Source: Lycocorax pyrrhopterus obiensis (Eukaryota; Chordata; Aves; Passeriformes; Paradisaeidae). From it: a DNA stretch of 64,000 nt. The stretch covers positions 1,302,001 through 1,366,000 of the forward strand of contig JACSVZ010000008.1 of NCBI GenBank assembly GCA_014706295.1, read 5' to 3'. The notes under the pieces are model-generated. The model was not told the origin of the DNA and ran no database searches. It saw nothing but the letters and a program-made list of their open reading frames with translations. The first letter of the stretch is position 1; each line of letters opens with the position of its first letter. Shown here piece by piece: positions 36,569-50,447 of this stretch. The translations under genes and the position numbers were made by a program.

Positions 36569-38727
36569 CGTTTCATTTCTTTAGAGAACTCCAACCTTTC
36601 TCAGATACTTTCCAAAGTCAAACATGAGACAAAGGATGGGCAGTGCAGTTTGTCATTTCGGGATAAAAACTGGAGCTGCCTTGATGTGAAGCAATATATT
36701 CATCTGAAGTCCTCAGTAAATATTCATTCCTCTCAGAAGGGAGCTGTAGTTTAAAATATTTAATTTTTTTTTAAAAAACCCACTTTTCATTCATTCTTGA
36801 CCTACAATTTGATTTTAATCTGTAATCTTTGAGCTCTGATTGTACCCCGATGATTAAAGCTTTTCAAGGGGATCCTGTTGTGCTTTGGGAGATGCTCAAT
36901 ATCAACAAACACGATTCAAAGGCAGAAGTTGTTGAAAACAAAATTAAATTTGCTCTCCACAAAATTTCTTTACTTTTCCTCCCTCTCAATTATTTTGCTT
37001 TCATGGGGATTTTTTTAACAGCACATTAAGGGAGGGGAGAGGTGTTTTCTCAAAGTCAAATGCTCCGAGTGACTGCCTAAATTGAAGATTTCAATTAAGT
37101 TATACATAGAAACTTCTCATTAAACCAGAGGAGTTGGAATGGTGTCTGCTAAAGGTATTGGGCACCTCTGTGGAGGGAAAGCGAGAAGCCCTAATTAGTA
37201 ATTGATTAAAAATAACTGTTGGCTTGTTTCAGGAACTAAGATCCATCTCAAAAATCTTCAGTTCATGAGCAAAACTTGTTAATCCTGCAAAATACCCCCA
37301 GACTGCTCTTTTCTTATCTTGCAGGGATATTTGAAATATTATATTTCATTAATTTGAAGGTATTAAAAGGGTTGAATTTTAGTCTTTAATAATATTTCCC
37401 TGCCCCCGATCAAATGTAAACCTCCTCCTTAAAAAGACGTTTCATTAAAAAGCTTAAATTCCCTAAATTCTTGTTGACTTAAAGAAGAAGGTGGGAGATT
37501 ACCAACTCCCTTTACCATCCCAAAAGCAGGAATTCTGGGCATGGAATGCTTCAGACAGATGGTCCCAAGTCTCCCAGGCTCATTCTGTTATTATTTTACG
37601 TGCATTTTTGAGGGTTCCTATTTGGGTTCTGTTGATTTCCATCGGAGCAGAAGGGAAGAAAACATTGGGAATAAAACTGGGGAGTTTTGGGTTGGGTCAG
37701 AAATGATGTGGTCACAGAAGGTTTTTGAAGGTGGCACCACAACCCATCAGCACCCAGAAAAGTGTGCCCTTCCCACATCTATGATTTTAAGCTCTATTCT
37801 TGAGTATTTATTATCCCAGGAATGTTGGGCTGAGGGGATCTTGAGGATACTTTGGGGAGCTTTAGGATCTGCTGTACAACCTGGGGGGAAACTGCAATTT
37901 GGGACTTCTTTGGAAGAAACTCTTCCTTTTGGGAGCCGCTGGGTTTTGACCTTCACATTTTTGAGCTTTTATCTTCTCCAGTCCTTTCCTTCTAATGCCA
38001 AGTGTTTGATCCCAATGGAAGGGCAAAGCCCTGCTGATGGAGGAATTGTTCCCTAAAAGGCTGAACCAATTAATTTTGATAGCAACTTTTTTATCTTCAA
38101 AGTCAGAGGTCTGTGCTGGAGCCCGGTCACTGCAGAGCAGGGGTGACAGTGACACTACGGTCACATCTTGGCATTTTGCCTCAGACAGAGCAGGAGGGAT
38201 CAGTGTTGTCTGCCTGGAAAAATATCCCAAAAAGGAATGCTCTGTTCCTTTCTATTCTATAAAAATGGAGTATTTAGCAGCCAAATTCCGTATTCCTGTT
38301 TGCTGGGCTTCTTGAAAACCAGCAGAAAGATGGATGGAGGAGGGAAAAATGGCAAAGTTCCTTGGAGAGCGACCCCAGAGGAATTGTGAGCCCTTCCAGA
38401 AAGTTTTGGTGTTCCAGAGTTACCTCGCTAGCTAAAGCTCCTCAGGGAGAAAAGTCTCCTTGGCAGCAAGTGTAACCTGGATTCCCTTCCAGGCAGCAGT
38501 TAATTAGCTCCAGCTAATTGTCCTTCAAGGGCTTCTTTTTTCCGAGGGCAGGTTTGTGATAGGGAAGAACTCGGAACATTAAACGTGGGCAGGTTTGTGA
38601 GGCTTTACGCAAATCCCACAGAAAGGTTTGGCTCCTCTTTTTTTAGCTCCCATCTCCTTTTCACAGCTCGTGTGCCAGCTGGGAAAAGGCCTTGGGATGG
38701 ATCCTGTGGATCAAATGGATCAGGATG
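36569..38727. other. unique intron sequence, A+T-rich
   Basis: No gene or repeat is recognised. About 37040-37480 is strongly A+T-rich and free of repeats. Confidence 0.4.
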
Positions 38728-38826
38728 ACCAAGGCCAGCTTGGGCAGGACTGGTCTGGTGGAAGGTGGAAGGGTTGGAACGAGATGGGCTTTGAGGTCCC
38801 TTCCAACCCAAACCACTCCAGGACTG
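38728..38826 (+). mobile_element. CR1 LINE 3' end, short
   Basis: CCAAGGCCAGCTTGGGCAGG then GAGGTCCCTTCCAACCCAAA and CCACTCCAGGACTG. Confidence 0.8.
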
Positions 38827-41800
38827 TAAATGCCTACAAAATTAGTGGCACTGGGGCTTTTTCCCCATTTCCATGCTGGAGCACATCCCTGGAGTCACAG
38901 AGCTCAGGGCACGGCTGAGAGGATATTAGGCAGAAGTTACAGGCTTGGAATATCTTTCCGTGTATCCATCTGTCCTCCAGGCCTGGAAGAGCTGAACTAT
39001 TTATTGAGTTTATTGTTATCTTAGAGGCATTTTCCTGCTTTTTGCCAGCTTGGGGTTGGCAGTTCCCTTTGATGCCCGTCCTTTGTGTTCCCTCTCTTAA
39101 ATCAGCAACCACAGACACGTCATCTGTGAGACCGTAATTTTAATTGCAGGCTATCATTTTAATTATAGGATTACACAGACTATAATATGAATTACAATAT
39201 TCTACTCCTCGGATGTATGCAAATGAGTTAATGAATTAATTAACTAATGGATGTTATAGTTACACCCTAAAAAGGGAAGGAGAGAGGCAAATTTGCTTCA
39301 TGCTCTGAGGAACTGGGAGTCCAGAAGAGCAGCACCCGTGTCCCAGTGCCAGGCCCAGCCACGCTGGCATGTAGGGCACGAAGGAGATGCCCAAATAATC
39401 AGGATTATCTCACTATAGGTTGCTTCCAGATGGAGCCACTGCGGCAGCTTCCATAAATCCAGGAGGACACGGGTGGGTGGTTCCTGCTGCAGTTGGTGGT
39501 GCCAGGTGGGGTGAGGGTCAGTGACCCCCTTTGCTCCAGGCACGCCAATCCCTCCTGCTGGCTCTTCCCAACCTGAGAACTCCTGGTGCTGATGCTGTGC
39601 AATTATTGAGCCCTTAGCACAGTTGGGGGGTTCCTCTCTAGGTGGTGCCACCTTCCCATGGCACGGCTGTGGCACAGCCACACCACCGCGGTGTCCCAGG
39701 CCACCCAGCTGGCACAGCTGGCAGCTGCCTGGCCGTGCCTGGCCGAGCACACCCACAGAACCACTGTCCCAGTGCTCCCATCACATTCCCAGCTGGCTCC
39801 CAGTGCCGATCTCCTGTGGCAGCAGGGCTTGGGATCAATCCCCAGCTGAAGCCTGGATTTTGGTGCCTTCGTGCTGTTGCTCCAGGCTCTCTGCAGGAAG
39901 AGGTCATTCTGATTGGACTTTTCCCTTGATTTTTTTCCCATTCCAGCTGTGTTGCAGCCCTGGGGGAATGTCTGGATGCTCACAGCCAAAAGTGGCTGCT
40001 TTTCACAGGACTCGTGGGGCCAGGAACCTTTGTGTAGTGCACGATGTCCTTCCCTGTCCTTGCAGCTCCTGCCCCAGAGCCCTTCATCCTTCTGGAGCAG
40101 TGTTGTAATGAAGAGCTTCATCAACAGCTCGGCTCAAACATCTGAGAGCTCTTTTCCACCCTGAATGATTTTATCCAAACCTTTTGTTTTAGTCCCCTTT
40201 TCCAGTCCCCTTTTTTAGTCCCTGAGATGTCCCTTTTTCACCTTACACCCCCTCTCCCACTCCATTTATTCCTGACAAAGCATCCCAGGAGTTCATTGAC
40301 TTAATTTTGCTGCAGAGGGTGGTTGTTAATTGTTAATATTTTTCCATTTTATACACCAATAGAAATGAAACAATATAAAAGTATAAAGCTATCCCTTAAG
40401 AAAATACATCCAAGGAAAAGAAAGGAAAAGAAATAAGGGGTAAGAGGAGAGAGAGGAAAGGAAAGATCTCACCACCCGTGGATCAGAAATGAGACTTGAT
40501 TGTTGCAACTTTGATATCTGTGGGTCAAAGTGGTCACAGTCTTGATCCATTGAGGATGGGGAAGCATCTCCATAAACGTATTAAGGCTGGATTAGCCCTT
40601 CAGCTCCGTGAAAAGGAGCAGAGAGCAGCTGATCTTCATGGAAGCTCCTGTTCCGGTGTGATGGGAAAGCTTGGGAACGCTTTGCCTGCAGGTGCTGCCT
40701 CTGCAGGGCTCTGATGCCTTGGACACCCAGCCAGCCCTGGGGCTGTGGGGCTAAAACAACCCCAGGACTAGGGAAGGATGGTTTTAATTTGTTAGAAATA
40801 CAACTGAGATAAGCCAAGGGAGGTTTGTACCCCTGCCAGAAGGGAAATGGGCAGAGTTAAGGTTCCAAAATGGGAGCTGCCAGTTAAAGAGGATGATTTA
40901 GTGAGGGACTGACTTGGTGCTGGGCAGGAAAACTTTGGCTGAAACAACCCACCAAGGCATGGAACATCATTTTTCCTGCAAGACAGCATTGCCTGGCTTT
41001 GGAGCATCAGGGAGCTGTGCTGAGGGGCTCCATCCCCCTCTGCATCCCTTGTTCCCTGAACTAGGGACCATCTGGGAAGCAGCTTTTGCCTCGGCTGTCC
41101 ATGGTGCCAGACTGGGGAGAAATCCCGTGGGACGTGCAAAAAGCTGGCAAAAAGCTCCTCAGGGCTATAAAAAGCAGAGGTTGCAGTCATTTCTTTCAAG
41201 CTCTGTAAATAATTAAACCCCTTCTCCTCCCTGGTGAGGGCTGTGAGGAGCAATAGCTGATCATTGATACTTGTTCAGTCTGTGTGAGCTGGGACATTTG
41301 CTGTTCAGAACAGCTGAGATTTCAGGTGCCATTATTTGGCCTCTACTATGGAAGAGCTTTTTCTCTTTCTGCTGGAGAGTTTTGCTTTTCCCAGCGTTCA
41401 GCCTGAAATAATTTGTCATTTCATCCTGAAGCCACTGGTAGTTTGTATCCAGCTCTGTCAGATTTTCCCTGATTGCCGTAATAAACAGGGGTGGGATTAG
41501 AAAACCATCTCAGAAGCCGTTTGAAAATGTGAGAGCCCAGCAGGGTGATGTCCCCAGGTAAAGGCAAAGGCTAAATGTGACTTTGTTGTTTGAGGGGGGA
41601 GTTGCTGTTTGTTTGCACACTTGAATTATTCGCACAGAGACCACACCAGGCAGACTTGGTGGCTGCTTCCCTCTGGAGAAAGAGCACAGGGAATGCTCTG
41701 TCACCCAGCAGGGATACACTAAATTACCTTTGAAACCCAGGCTGGTTTATTTAGGGAATAATCTCTGTGCTCTCCCCTTGCTCAGCTGACCTTTGGATGG

Positions 41801-43294
41801 GATAATGGGCTGGGGCAGGTGTCACATGGAAGCCTCAGTGGAGAACAGTCAGGGCCTCGGAAGCAGGCTGCTGTTCCAACAACTGGCTGCATTTGGTTAT
41901 GGAACTGGGGCTGTCCTCTGTATTTTACGGAATTAGGGCTGTCCTGAGGAAGGAAAAACGCAGCAGAAATCATCCTGAGGATAACAAATTCCAGAGGGAG
42001 CAGAAACGCAGTGTGGATGCATCCATGTGCGTGGCCATTCCAGCTGCACGTGGTGGGAGCACTTGATGGTCTGGGCCTTGGGAATGTCACCCATTCCTTT
42101 GGCATGGATGTGAATCCTTCTCTCAGGAGCTGCTGGGAATACACTGCTAATCCCAGCACTTGCAGCTCTGTGCGGCTCTGGCTCGGTGCTTTAAACAGAA
42201 ACCTTGGCCAATTTTAGGGGGGGGTTGAGGCAAAGGCAGCATTAAAACATTTCTGTGCACCCCTGGCAGTGTAAATTTGTTGTCCAGCACATTTTGGAGC
42301 TGTCCCGAGGATCTGTCTGAACAGCTTTGTAAGGATTACACCACTGGAAGTTGGGCTATTTCTGTCCCGCTCTCATCTGCTGACTTAAATAACAGGGAGG
42401 CACTTGAACAAAATGTAATATAAATAAAACTCAGTGATTCTGCAGCCACAGGGAGCCACTGATCTTGGAACTGCTGGAAATAGGTGTGGGATCATCTGTG
42501 GCTTTCCCAGCGCTGCAGTTCCCTGCTAGTCCAGTTCTCCTTGGTTGTACCTCAGCAGCTCAGACCTCACTTTTATATCCAAGAATTCGTAAGGGAAAGG
42601 AGAGGAGATGCAGAGGCAGTGAGAGATGAAGGGCAGGTATGCGGGTGGTGCTCGCACCCAGGGAAGGTTTGGGAGGAAAAGATTTGGGAAGCGCCAGGGC
42701 AGGAGGTGGGACAGCGTTGTCTCCCTGCTGGCAAATCGTCTCGGCAGGGCTGGCAAAGGTGCTGCCAGATAAAGAAGTTTCTTCCCATTCACCCAAGAAA
42801 CTTCCCAGGCCAGGATTTGATGGGAGTAGGTCCAAAGTTTGGAAATGCTGGTTGTTTAAAGTGCAGGGAGAGGGGAAGGAGCAGAGGGTGGACGTTCCTG
42901 TTTCAGAGTGAGTGAATATTCATTGTTCTCCCTGTAAACATTAGTGAGTGTGTACCCAAAAACTGCCCAGCGAATCCAGCTGACCCCAGGACAGAAACTG
43001 TGTCACATTGGAAATGAAATTCAATCACCCAACTGTGAAATGGAAGAATTTAATCCCACTGTAAGTGAGAAACCCAATGCAGCCTTAACTCCAAAGCTGC
43101 TGCCGACGCCTCCATCACACCCACCGCTGAGCCACCCAAACAAACCCTTTGTCTTCTTCCCTGTAAAAAACACTTAATCCCTTTTCCTGAGGGCTCTAAT
43201 TGCTTTCCATACACAGCTTCCAGTCGAAATGTAGTCCCCATTCCACCCAGGATTTCTACCCTCGTCTCATCCTTACCTGGGAAGCCCTTTCCAT
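38827..43294. other. unique intron sequence
   Basis: A 4.5-kb stretch with no recognised gene or CR1. It contains an octamer-like ATGCAAAT (39217-39224) in an A+T-rich block and a purine-rich GGAAAAGAAA-type tract (about 40412-40465). Confidence 0.4.
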
Positions 43295-43612
43295 GCCTAA
43301 AGGGGCTCCAGGAGAGCTGGAGAGGGACTGGGGACAAGGGCTGGAGGGCCAGGACACAGGGAATGGCTTCCCAGTGCCAGAGGGCAGGGATGGATGGGAT
43401 ATTGGGAAGGAATTGTTCCCTGGGAGGGTGGGCAGGCCCTGGCACAGGGTGCCCAGAGAAGCTGTGGCTGCCCCTGGATCCCTGGCAGTGTCCAAGGCCA
43501 GATTGGACATTGGGGCTTGGAGCAGCCTGGGATAGTGGGAGGTGTCCCTGCCCACGGCAGGGGTGGCACTGGCTGATCCTTCATATCCCTCCCATTCCAA
43601 ACCATTCTGGGA
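43295..43612 (+). mobile_element. CR1 LINE fragment
   Basis: GCCTAAAGGGGCTCCAGGAG through GGTGTCCCTGCCCACGGCAG to CCAAACCATTCTGGGAAAGG. Very close to the copy at 20853. Confidence 0.88.
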
Positions 43613-43876
43613 AAGGATTCCAGGATGGGTCTCTGCCCTCCCTGCTCCCAGCTGTGGGACCCACAGGATGTGACGCTCCCGTCTTTGGGATCACCAGGAA
43701 GGGGCCAGCCTCCCATTACAGTAACTTACACCATAACACTGAGTAATGGAGGTTTGTTTAGAAAAAGAACCCTGGTGCTTCCGACACTGTTTATGGATCC
43801 TGAGAAACTGCCACCATGGGATATTAATATTTTTATTATTATTTTTATTAATTTTTCCATCTGCTTGTTTGCAGCA

Positions 43877-44020
43877 CTTGGAATCTCAGAATGGTTCAGG
43901 TTGGAAGGGACCTTAAAGCCCATCCAGATCCATGGGCAGGGACACCCTCCACTAATCCCAGGTTGCTCCAAGTGCATCCAGCCTGGCCTTGGACCCTTCC
44001 AGGGACGGGGCACACCCAGC
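43877..44020 (-). mobile_element. CR1 LINE 3' end
   Basis: Reverse tail CTTGGAATCTCAGAATGGTT then GGTTGGAAGGGACCTTAAAG. It diverges beyond CCTTCCAGGGACGGGGC. Confidence 0.82.
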
Positions 44021-47000
44021 TTAGGGCATCCCAAACCCCACACTGGGCAGGGCACTTGGTTTTCCTGGCTGTGCTCTTCTCCACTTACAATGATTTGCCC
44101 TTGCTTGCATTTGCTCCATTTTCTCAGTGCCTCACTGAACGCTCCATGAAATGATTTGAGAAGTGCTGAGCTCTAAATCTTTAAATCATCTGAAAAAAGA
44201 GAATTTAAAAAAAATAAAAAAGGAAAAACTGTTCCCGTGATGTAGCTGATCCCACAGCTTCTGTGGAGGTATAACAAGATAAAACACCAGAGATACAGAT
44301 AAGATGACATTGGGAATATGTGAGATAAGCTCAGTGCCTGTAAACCTTGAAAGGGGAGATCAAAGCCTGATCTGGCCCATTATGTTGGACATGAATGTAA
44401 AACTACCTGGAGGTTTTTAATGGGGCTATTGTTATCAAATTTCTGATGCGAGTTAAAAGCCCCTCATTCGTGGCTGTATTTAAAATTCATTTCAGTGATG
44501 GCAGTGAGGTGTTTCTGGCTCTGTCTGCTCAGCAAAGCAGCACAGGGAGACGTGTTTGAGCCCTGGCTTTGCTATCTCTTGGTTTCCTGTCATTTTCCTG
44601 TACAATTGCTCTGCAGAAAACATCAAATAACATCATTTATTGATCCCAAAGCGAGGCCTTGGAGCGATACCACAAGCTCCAAAGTGTGCAATTGGAATTT
44701 GCTCAGCTGCTGATGATCTGAGTCAAACCACTGTGCCATAGCCCCCAACCCCTTCAGAGCTGCAGGTCCTGGTGCTGATCTTAGTCTCGGATTGAATCTC
44801 AGACCCGGGTGCATCTCCATGCTCAGCAAGGTGCATTCCTCACACACGGATTGTTATTCCCTCATCCCTTTGGAGGCTGCTCCTGTGTGGAAGTGATCTC
44901 ATCCATCCTGGAGGGCAGCATGGAATTCCCATGGCTTGGAACTCTTGGAGGAGCCCGAGATGGGAGCGGGGCTGGCAGGAGGCCAGGCCAGGGCTGGGAC
45001 TCTTGGAACATGCAGGGAAATTGCCAGGGAGGCCCTGCCAATGCTGGCTTGGCACCAATTAAAAAGGCACCCCTCGGCTGCTTTGAAACATCAGCCATGC
45101 CCTTAAATTCCCCCATTTCCAGCTTCCCAGCCATTTCCTGCACTCAGGGAATGAGGGCCTGGAGTTCAGCTTTGAAGGCTGTTTCACCAACCCCACAGTC
45201 CCAAATCAGCTGTTTAATAACTATGAGGGAGCTGAGTTGTCACATTTTGCATCTGGGTCAGATTCAGACATGAAAATAAGAGTTGAGCAAGTGCTTAGTG
45301 AGGACGTGACCTCCTGCGTGGAAAACAGCGGATCCAGGGGAAAATGCTGCTCCCAAGCTTTCTGCTCCCTGCTGCTCACGCGTGCCCTTGCTAAGTATTG
45401 AAGCTGACATTTAAAGCAAAAAGGATTTGCTCTCATATTTTATGGCTGCAGCCTCTGCAAAGGGTAAAGTCCTGCAGGAGTGAGCCTTGCACTGGTCACA
45501 GACCACACTCAGCACCTCCCAAAGCCCCCTGAAAATTAAATATCATCAACTGCTTTTCTTCCAGCCAGCTAAAACTCTGCTCCTTTAAACTTCCTTTTAG
45601 TGGGCTTGGGAAATGCAGCAGCAAAATGAAGAATATTTCCTCCTGTTTGAGTTTGTGTTCCAACCTCTCCGTTGTTTCTCAAGCAGGCAGGTTTTTATCA
45701 GTGCCTCGTTATCCAGGACAGCTCCTTGGAAAGGGAAGAACCACTCAGACCGCTCAGGAGAGAAAGGGGAGGTGCAAAGACTGGGAAAAAGTAGTGCTGG
45801 ACCTTCCCTTTCCTGCTGGCTTGGTGATGGTTGGAGGTGGGAGGCTCTCGACTGAAGAGTCCTTTCATAGTGAATCTCTTTGCATGGCTTTAAGCATTTT
45901 GTAGTATTGTTTTAAACACGGCAGGGCGAAAGAAATTCAAATCTTTGTTTGACCTGCAGCATCTCCTGCGCCATTAAACAGAGGAGCTGAGCATGAGAAA
46001 GCTGAGCTTGGGGGGTGCCAGGGGCTGCATTGCTCAGAAACTCAACAGGAGCTGCTCCAGTGAATTCCCCTTCTAAGTCAGTGAGTGTTGGATGGCGCAG
46101 CCTGGCTTGGAAATGAAAATAATCACACACACCTCAGCTGTTTGAAAGTTTTCCTCATTTTCCCCAAGTTTCAGTGGATGGAATTGCTTATAAAATGAAC
46201 ATTTCTAGTAGAGGCTGTCATTCCTTCTGCTGCAGGGGCTCAGGAGAGGCTGATCTATGTCACCCCTTTGGAGAAGGCACAACAGGGGTGCCCAACGATA
46301 AACACTCCTGGGATATTTGTAAATGGCCATTGCAAGTGTCTCTAGAAAAAAAAAATGCAATCAAATTTTATTATGGCCTTCTAAAAACTCTCCAGAGCTT
46401 GGCACAGTTTCTAGTCCCAGTAGTATCTCTGTCCCATTTCCAGTGTTCTTGTTGGGAAGAATCCTACTGTCATGTTGAAATCGAGTTGGTAATTCCAAAA
46501 TGATCATTTTCAATTAAATTGATAATTTTCCTAAAGTCCTTCATCTTTAAAAATCCCCTTTCACTGTTAAAAAATAAAATTATCCAGGAACACTTTAAAG
46601 ATACATCCAAAAGCATCCAGCCTGCTCTTTCCCCAGAAACTCATTTTTACAGTGCTTTTTACAGAGAACTTCCACACTTGTGCCAATATTCATTTAAAAT
46701 GAAGTCCACCTGAGAAGGGCCTAAATAAGTGCAAAGCTCCAGTGATTCTCAGAGGGATGAGAATCCAGAGGGACTTGGGGCAATATGGGGGAGTCGGGAT
46801 CAGACTGTGAATGAGGAGCTGGGGTTTTGCTGCCTCCAAAACTGAATAATCCAGAAAACAGCTCAGTTTCAAGAAGTGGGATCAACCCCTTCCCAGTGAC
46901 TCTGGGTGTTATCATTTGTGTGCTATCTCTCTCTTTGATAAGGTGCAGCCTTATCTGGCTCTGCGATTAGAAAAGCGCAGTGCCTTTTAGTGATATTTAT

Positions 47001-47625
47001 TTGTCTAATAAAACACAACATTTCCAGCTTGGACCTGTTCATTTGGATTTTACACTTCTGCTCTTTACTCTCAGTTTCTATGGGAACCTGGGCTGTTACA
47101 GCAGTGGAGAATAAAGAGATGAGGAGAACTCTTGGAAAACTCAACTCCATTTCTCTCCTGAATTGCCAGGCACAAACACTCAGCTTAGAGCCAAATAAAC
47201 TGGGAAGGGAGCAATCAAGGCAGGAGGGTTGATAATCATCGAGTCCCTGCTTGCTGAAACATCTCAGTTATGCTTTTCTGCTTGGAAAATCCAGGTGTGA
47301 TGCTGAAAAGTTGGGTCTGGAGAGGAGATAACGGGTTGTGGTGCTTGGCTTTATGGCTATTTTAGTGCAGACTAGAAATGATATCAAACCCCTGTCTTTT
47401 TGGTGTCATTAATTACAGCTGATGAGGTGGAAACATGGTTCACGTACCATTCTGTACATGAGAAACACACTCCAGGTCCCCCATTCCAGGGTATCCTTCA
47501 GGATCTGCTGCTTCTCTCAGCGGTTAATGCAGATGAGCTGAAATAACAAGCAGGGAATAATTGGGAAAATGCCCTAAAGGACATGCCTTGCAGCACCACG
47601 ATGTGAATTCTGGACGAGGTGCTAG
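44021..47625. other. unique intron sequence
   Basis: No gene or repeat family is recognised. About 46490-46720 is A+T-rich. Confidence 0.4.
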
Positions 47626-47682
47626 ACTGAGGCTTGGGCTCGATGATCTGACAAGTCTTTTCCAACCTAAATGATTCTGTGT
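47626..47682 (+). mobile_element. old CR1 tail
   Basis: GGCTCGATGATCTGACAAGT then TTTTCCAACCTAAATGATTC and TGTG, the tail of an older CR1 subfamily. Confidence 0.65.
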
Positions 47683-47840
47683 TTGCATTTCCACCTGACT
47701 GGGATGGGGTGCAGTGCTCTGAATACAGAGTGTCAGCAAGGTGAAGATGAATTTTATATCTTCCAGCAGGTCTGGGTTTAAAATCCAGCAGATTTGGGGA
47801 ACTTGGTGAGGATATAAACAACAAAAAGGCTTTTGAAACG

Positions 47841-48000
47841 GTGCAGAGAAGCTGTGGCTGCCCCTGGACCTCTGGCAGTGTCCAAGGCCAGGCTGGACAC
47901 TGGGCTTGGAGCAGCCTGGGACAGTGGAAGGTGTCCCTGCCCATGGCAGGGGTGGCACTGGGTGGGCTTTAAAGTCTCTTCCAAACCATTCCATGATTCT
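47841..48000 (+). mobile_element. CR1 LINE 3' end
   Basis: GTGCAGAGAAGCTGTGGCTG, GGTGTCCCTGCCCATGGCAG and the tail TCCAAACCATTCCATGATTC. Confidence 0.87.
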
Positions 48001-48907
48001 GGGATTTCAACAGAGTCACTTGCTCAACACCAGCAGAGCCTCTGATGTTGGAGGCTCCAGGAGAAAAGGCTTTTTTCATGGCCCTTGGGCCGAAATTGGC
48101 TCATCCTTCCACCCCTGAATCCAGGGGAGGGGTTTGGAGCCCTGGTAGCTTTGGAAAAACCACAGCTGCTGTCAAAAGGCCTCACACAGAAAGCCTCAAA
48201 ACCCACTCCGCTAAAAAATAAACAGAGAACCACATATTTTGTGCCTTAATAAGCTAAAACACTGGCAGCTACTTAAAAAGGCAATTCTGATTTAGTCCTG
48301 AGGGATGCAGACAGTCCTAATCCCCAGTATGGCTTACAAAGGAGCTCTGCCCCCCTGCCTTGTCTGGTGTTAATCAGGCTGAGGTGCCTGACAGGAAAAT
48401 CTCCCAGAATTACGTTTGTTCGGCACAGAGCTGAGCTCAGGCCTCCCCTGATTCGTTTTCAGGCAAAGGGAGCTCATTTGAGAGCTCCACTGCTAATTCC
48501 AGGAAAGGAAGAAGGCATTAAGGCTCTGCTGGGAGTTTCAGGTGACAGCAGAGCCATTAGCGGAGGGGAAGTGCAGGAAGATGATCTTTATCAGAAACCA
48601 CATGTTTGGCTGTGTAGTTCAAGCCCAGCAATCACTATTTACCCCTTGGTCATGGATTGTTTTATTGCATTAAAAAAGAAATGTTTGTGGGTCTCTCCAT
48701 CCTCTCAGTGAGCAGCAGGTGGAGTTTGGGTGTTCACTGAAGGTGCTGAGGGAGGGAGGAGTAAAAGCTGCTCATGAAGGAAGAGATGATCCCCTCTGAA
48801 AATAGAAATGGGCTGTTGGAAGGGTTTTGTGTAGACTGAGCATGAGGTGATACTGGAGGAGCGAAGGCCTTTGGAAAGAGTCTCTCCATCTTTCTTGGGG
48901 AATCCCT

Positions 48908-49060
48908 TCAGGCCCTGGAAGGCCACAATGAGGTCACCCCTGGTCTCCTCTCCAGGCTGAACAATCCCAGCTCTCCCAGCCTTTCCTCCCAGCAGAGCTG
49001 CTCCATCCCTCTGACCATCCTGGAGCCTCCTCTGGGCTCACTCCAACAGCTCAAATCCTC
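48908..49060 (-). mobile_element. CR1 LINE fragment without 3' end
   Basis: TCAGGCCCTGGAAGGCCACA, CTCTCCAGGCTGAACAATCC and TCTGGGCTCACTCCAACAGC are inner CR1 3' segments in reverse. The tail itself is absent. Confidence 0.78.
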
Positions 49061-50447
49061 GTTGTGATCTGGGTTTCGTCTGGAACGCTCCCACAAAGGG
49101 ATCATCCCCTTGGGAGGGCCGAGGTTTCTGTTGGAAAAGCACGAGGAGGGTGGGTTTGGTGTGCACCTTTCTGCTCCTTCCTGTAACACCTTTCCAGGAG
49201 CTCCAGAGGCTGCCAGAGTATTCCAGGGAATATCACCACATGCTTGCTCCGCTTCTCCATGTGCTTCCTGTTCTCCTGAGGAGAAAAACGGGCCTTTGAC
49301 CTGATCCCAGACATGCCCCAGGTGATCTGTCCTAGGGTAAATCTCCAGTGGATCTTCATTTCCCACATCAGGAAATGGATCTGAAGAGATGAAGCGAATT
49401 CACCAGGATTCATAAAAAAACCAGGTCTGACACCACCCTGCTCTCCCCCATCTTCAGGGAACAGCTGGCAGAGAAGGAGCCTGAGTGGGAAGAGCTTCAC
49501 CTGCAGAATGATTTCCCCTGGAAGGAGCTAACATTGGGTCATTACAGCACAGAATTAGGCTGAAAAAGCCAGGTATTGAAATGTGGAGAAGAGTTCCTAG
49601 AGCAGGGCGTGTTCAGCATTATCCCAGATATTAAACATTCAGATAGTCCAAAAATCCCTGGATTTTAGTGAAATAATGTCTCCCTTTACTAAATGCATCC
49701 TGAAAATGCTGAACTGTGGGCAATTTTCAGGCTGGGGAGTCCCAGCGTGCTCAGCCATGACTCCTGTGGTGCTGTAGTTTGTATCAAGCCAGGCTGTTTT
49801 CCTGCTCCTTCCCTGGTGATCCCTGACATTCCATCCTTCTTGCCCATCACCACGGAGCTGATGCTTCCCTGGGGCTGTCTTGAGGGGAATCATCATCACA
49901 GAGCCTGGTTTTGGCACTGGAAGTTTGGGTTATTTTTTTCTATCTCATTTTCATTTCATCTTTATTGGAAAAGCGCTGAGGTGCTTCTGCCAGGCCCTTC
50001 CCAAGGTCCTTCTGCAGCTCTTTCTGGTTCACTCCGTTTCTTTGCTGCTGCTCTGAGTGGCTGAATGTGCACAGAAAACCTCCAAGGTACCTTTATCCAT
50101 CTGAACTTTGACTCCCATCAAGCAGCACCAACCCCAGCAGAGCACCCTCAGGGTCACAGGTGGTGTCCCTCTGCTCTCCAGAGCAGCTCTTTCTCCATGA
50201 GAAGACCTTTCCTTGCAGCGTTGTGTCTTTAATGGCCTTTGCTGGGGAACATTTCTGAGAGAACTTTTGGAAACCACACCAACTTTGTCGAGCAGATCAA
50301 CCTTTAGTGTGACCACTTCAGGAACCTCAGTATGTCCCATTATAGGAGACAGTAAATCGATTTTATTCTGCTCTTGATGAGAGTTTTCACTTATGGAGAT
50401 ACAAATGATACAAGCCAGAGGTCCCCAGGTCAGCTCTGCGAGACTGT
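49061..50447. other. unique intron sequence
   Basis: No gene or repeat is recognised. Confidence 0.4.
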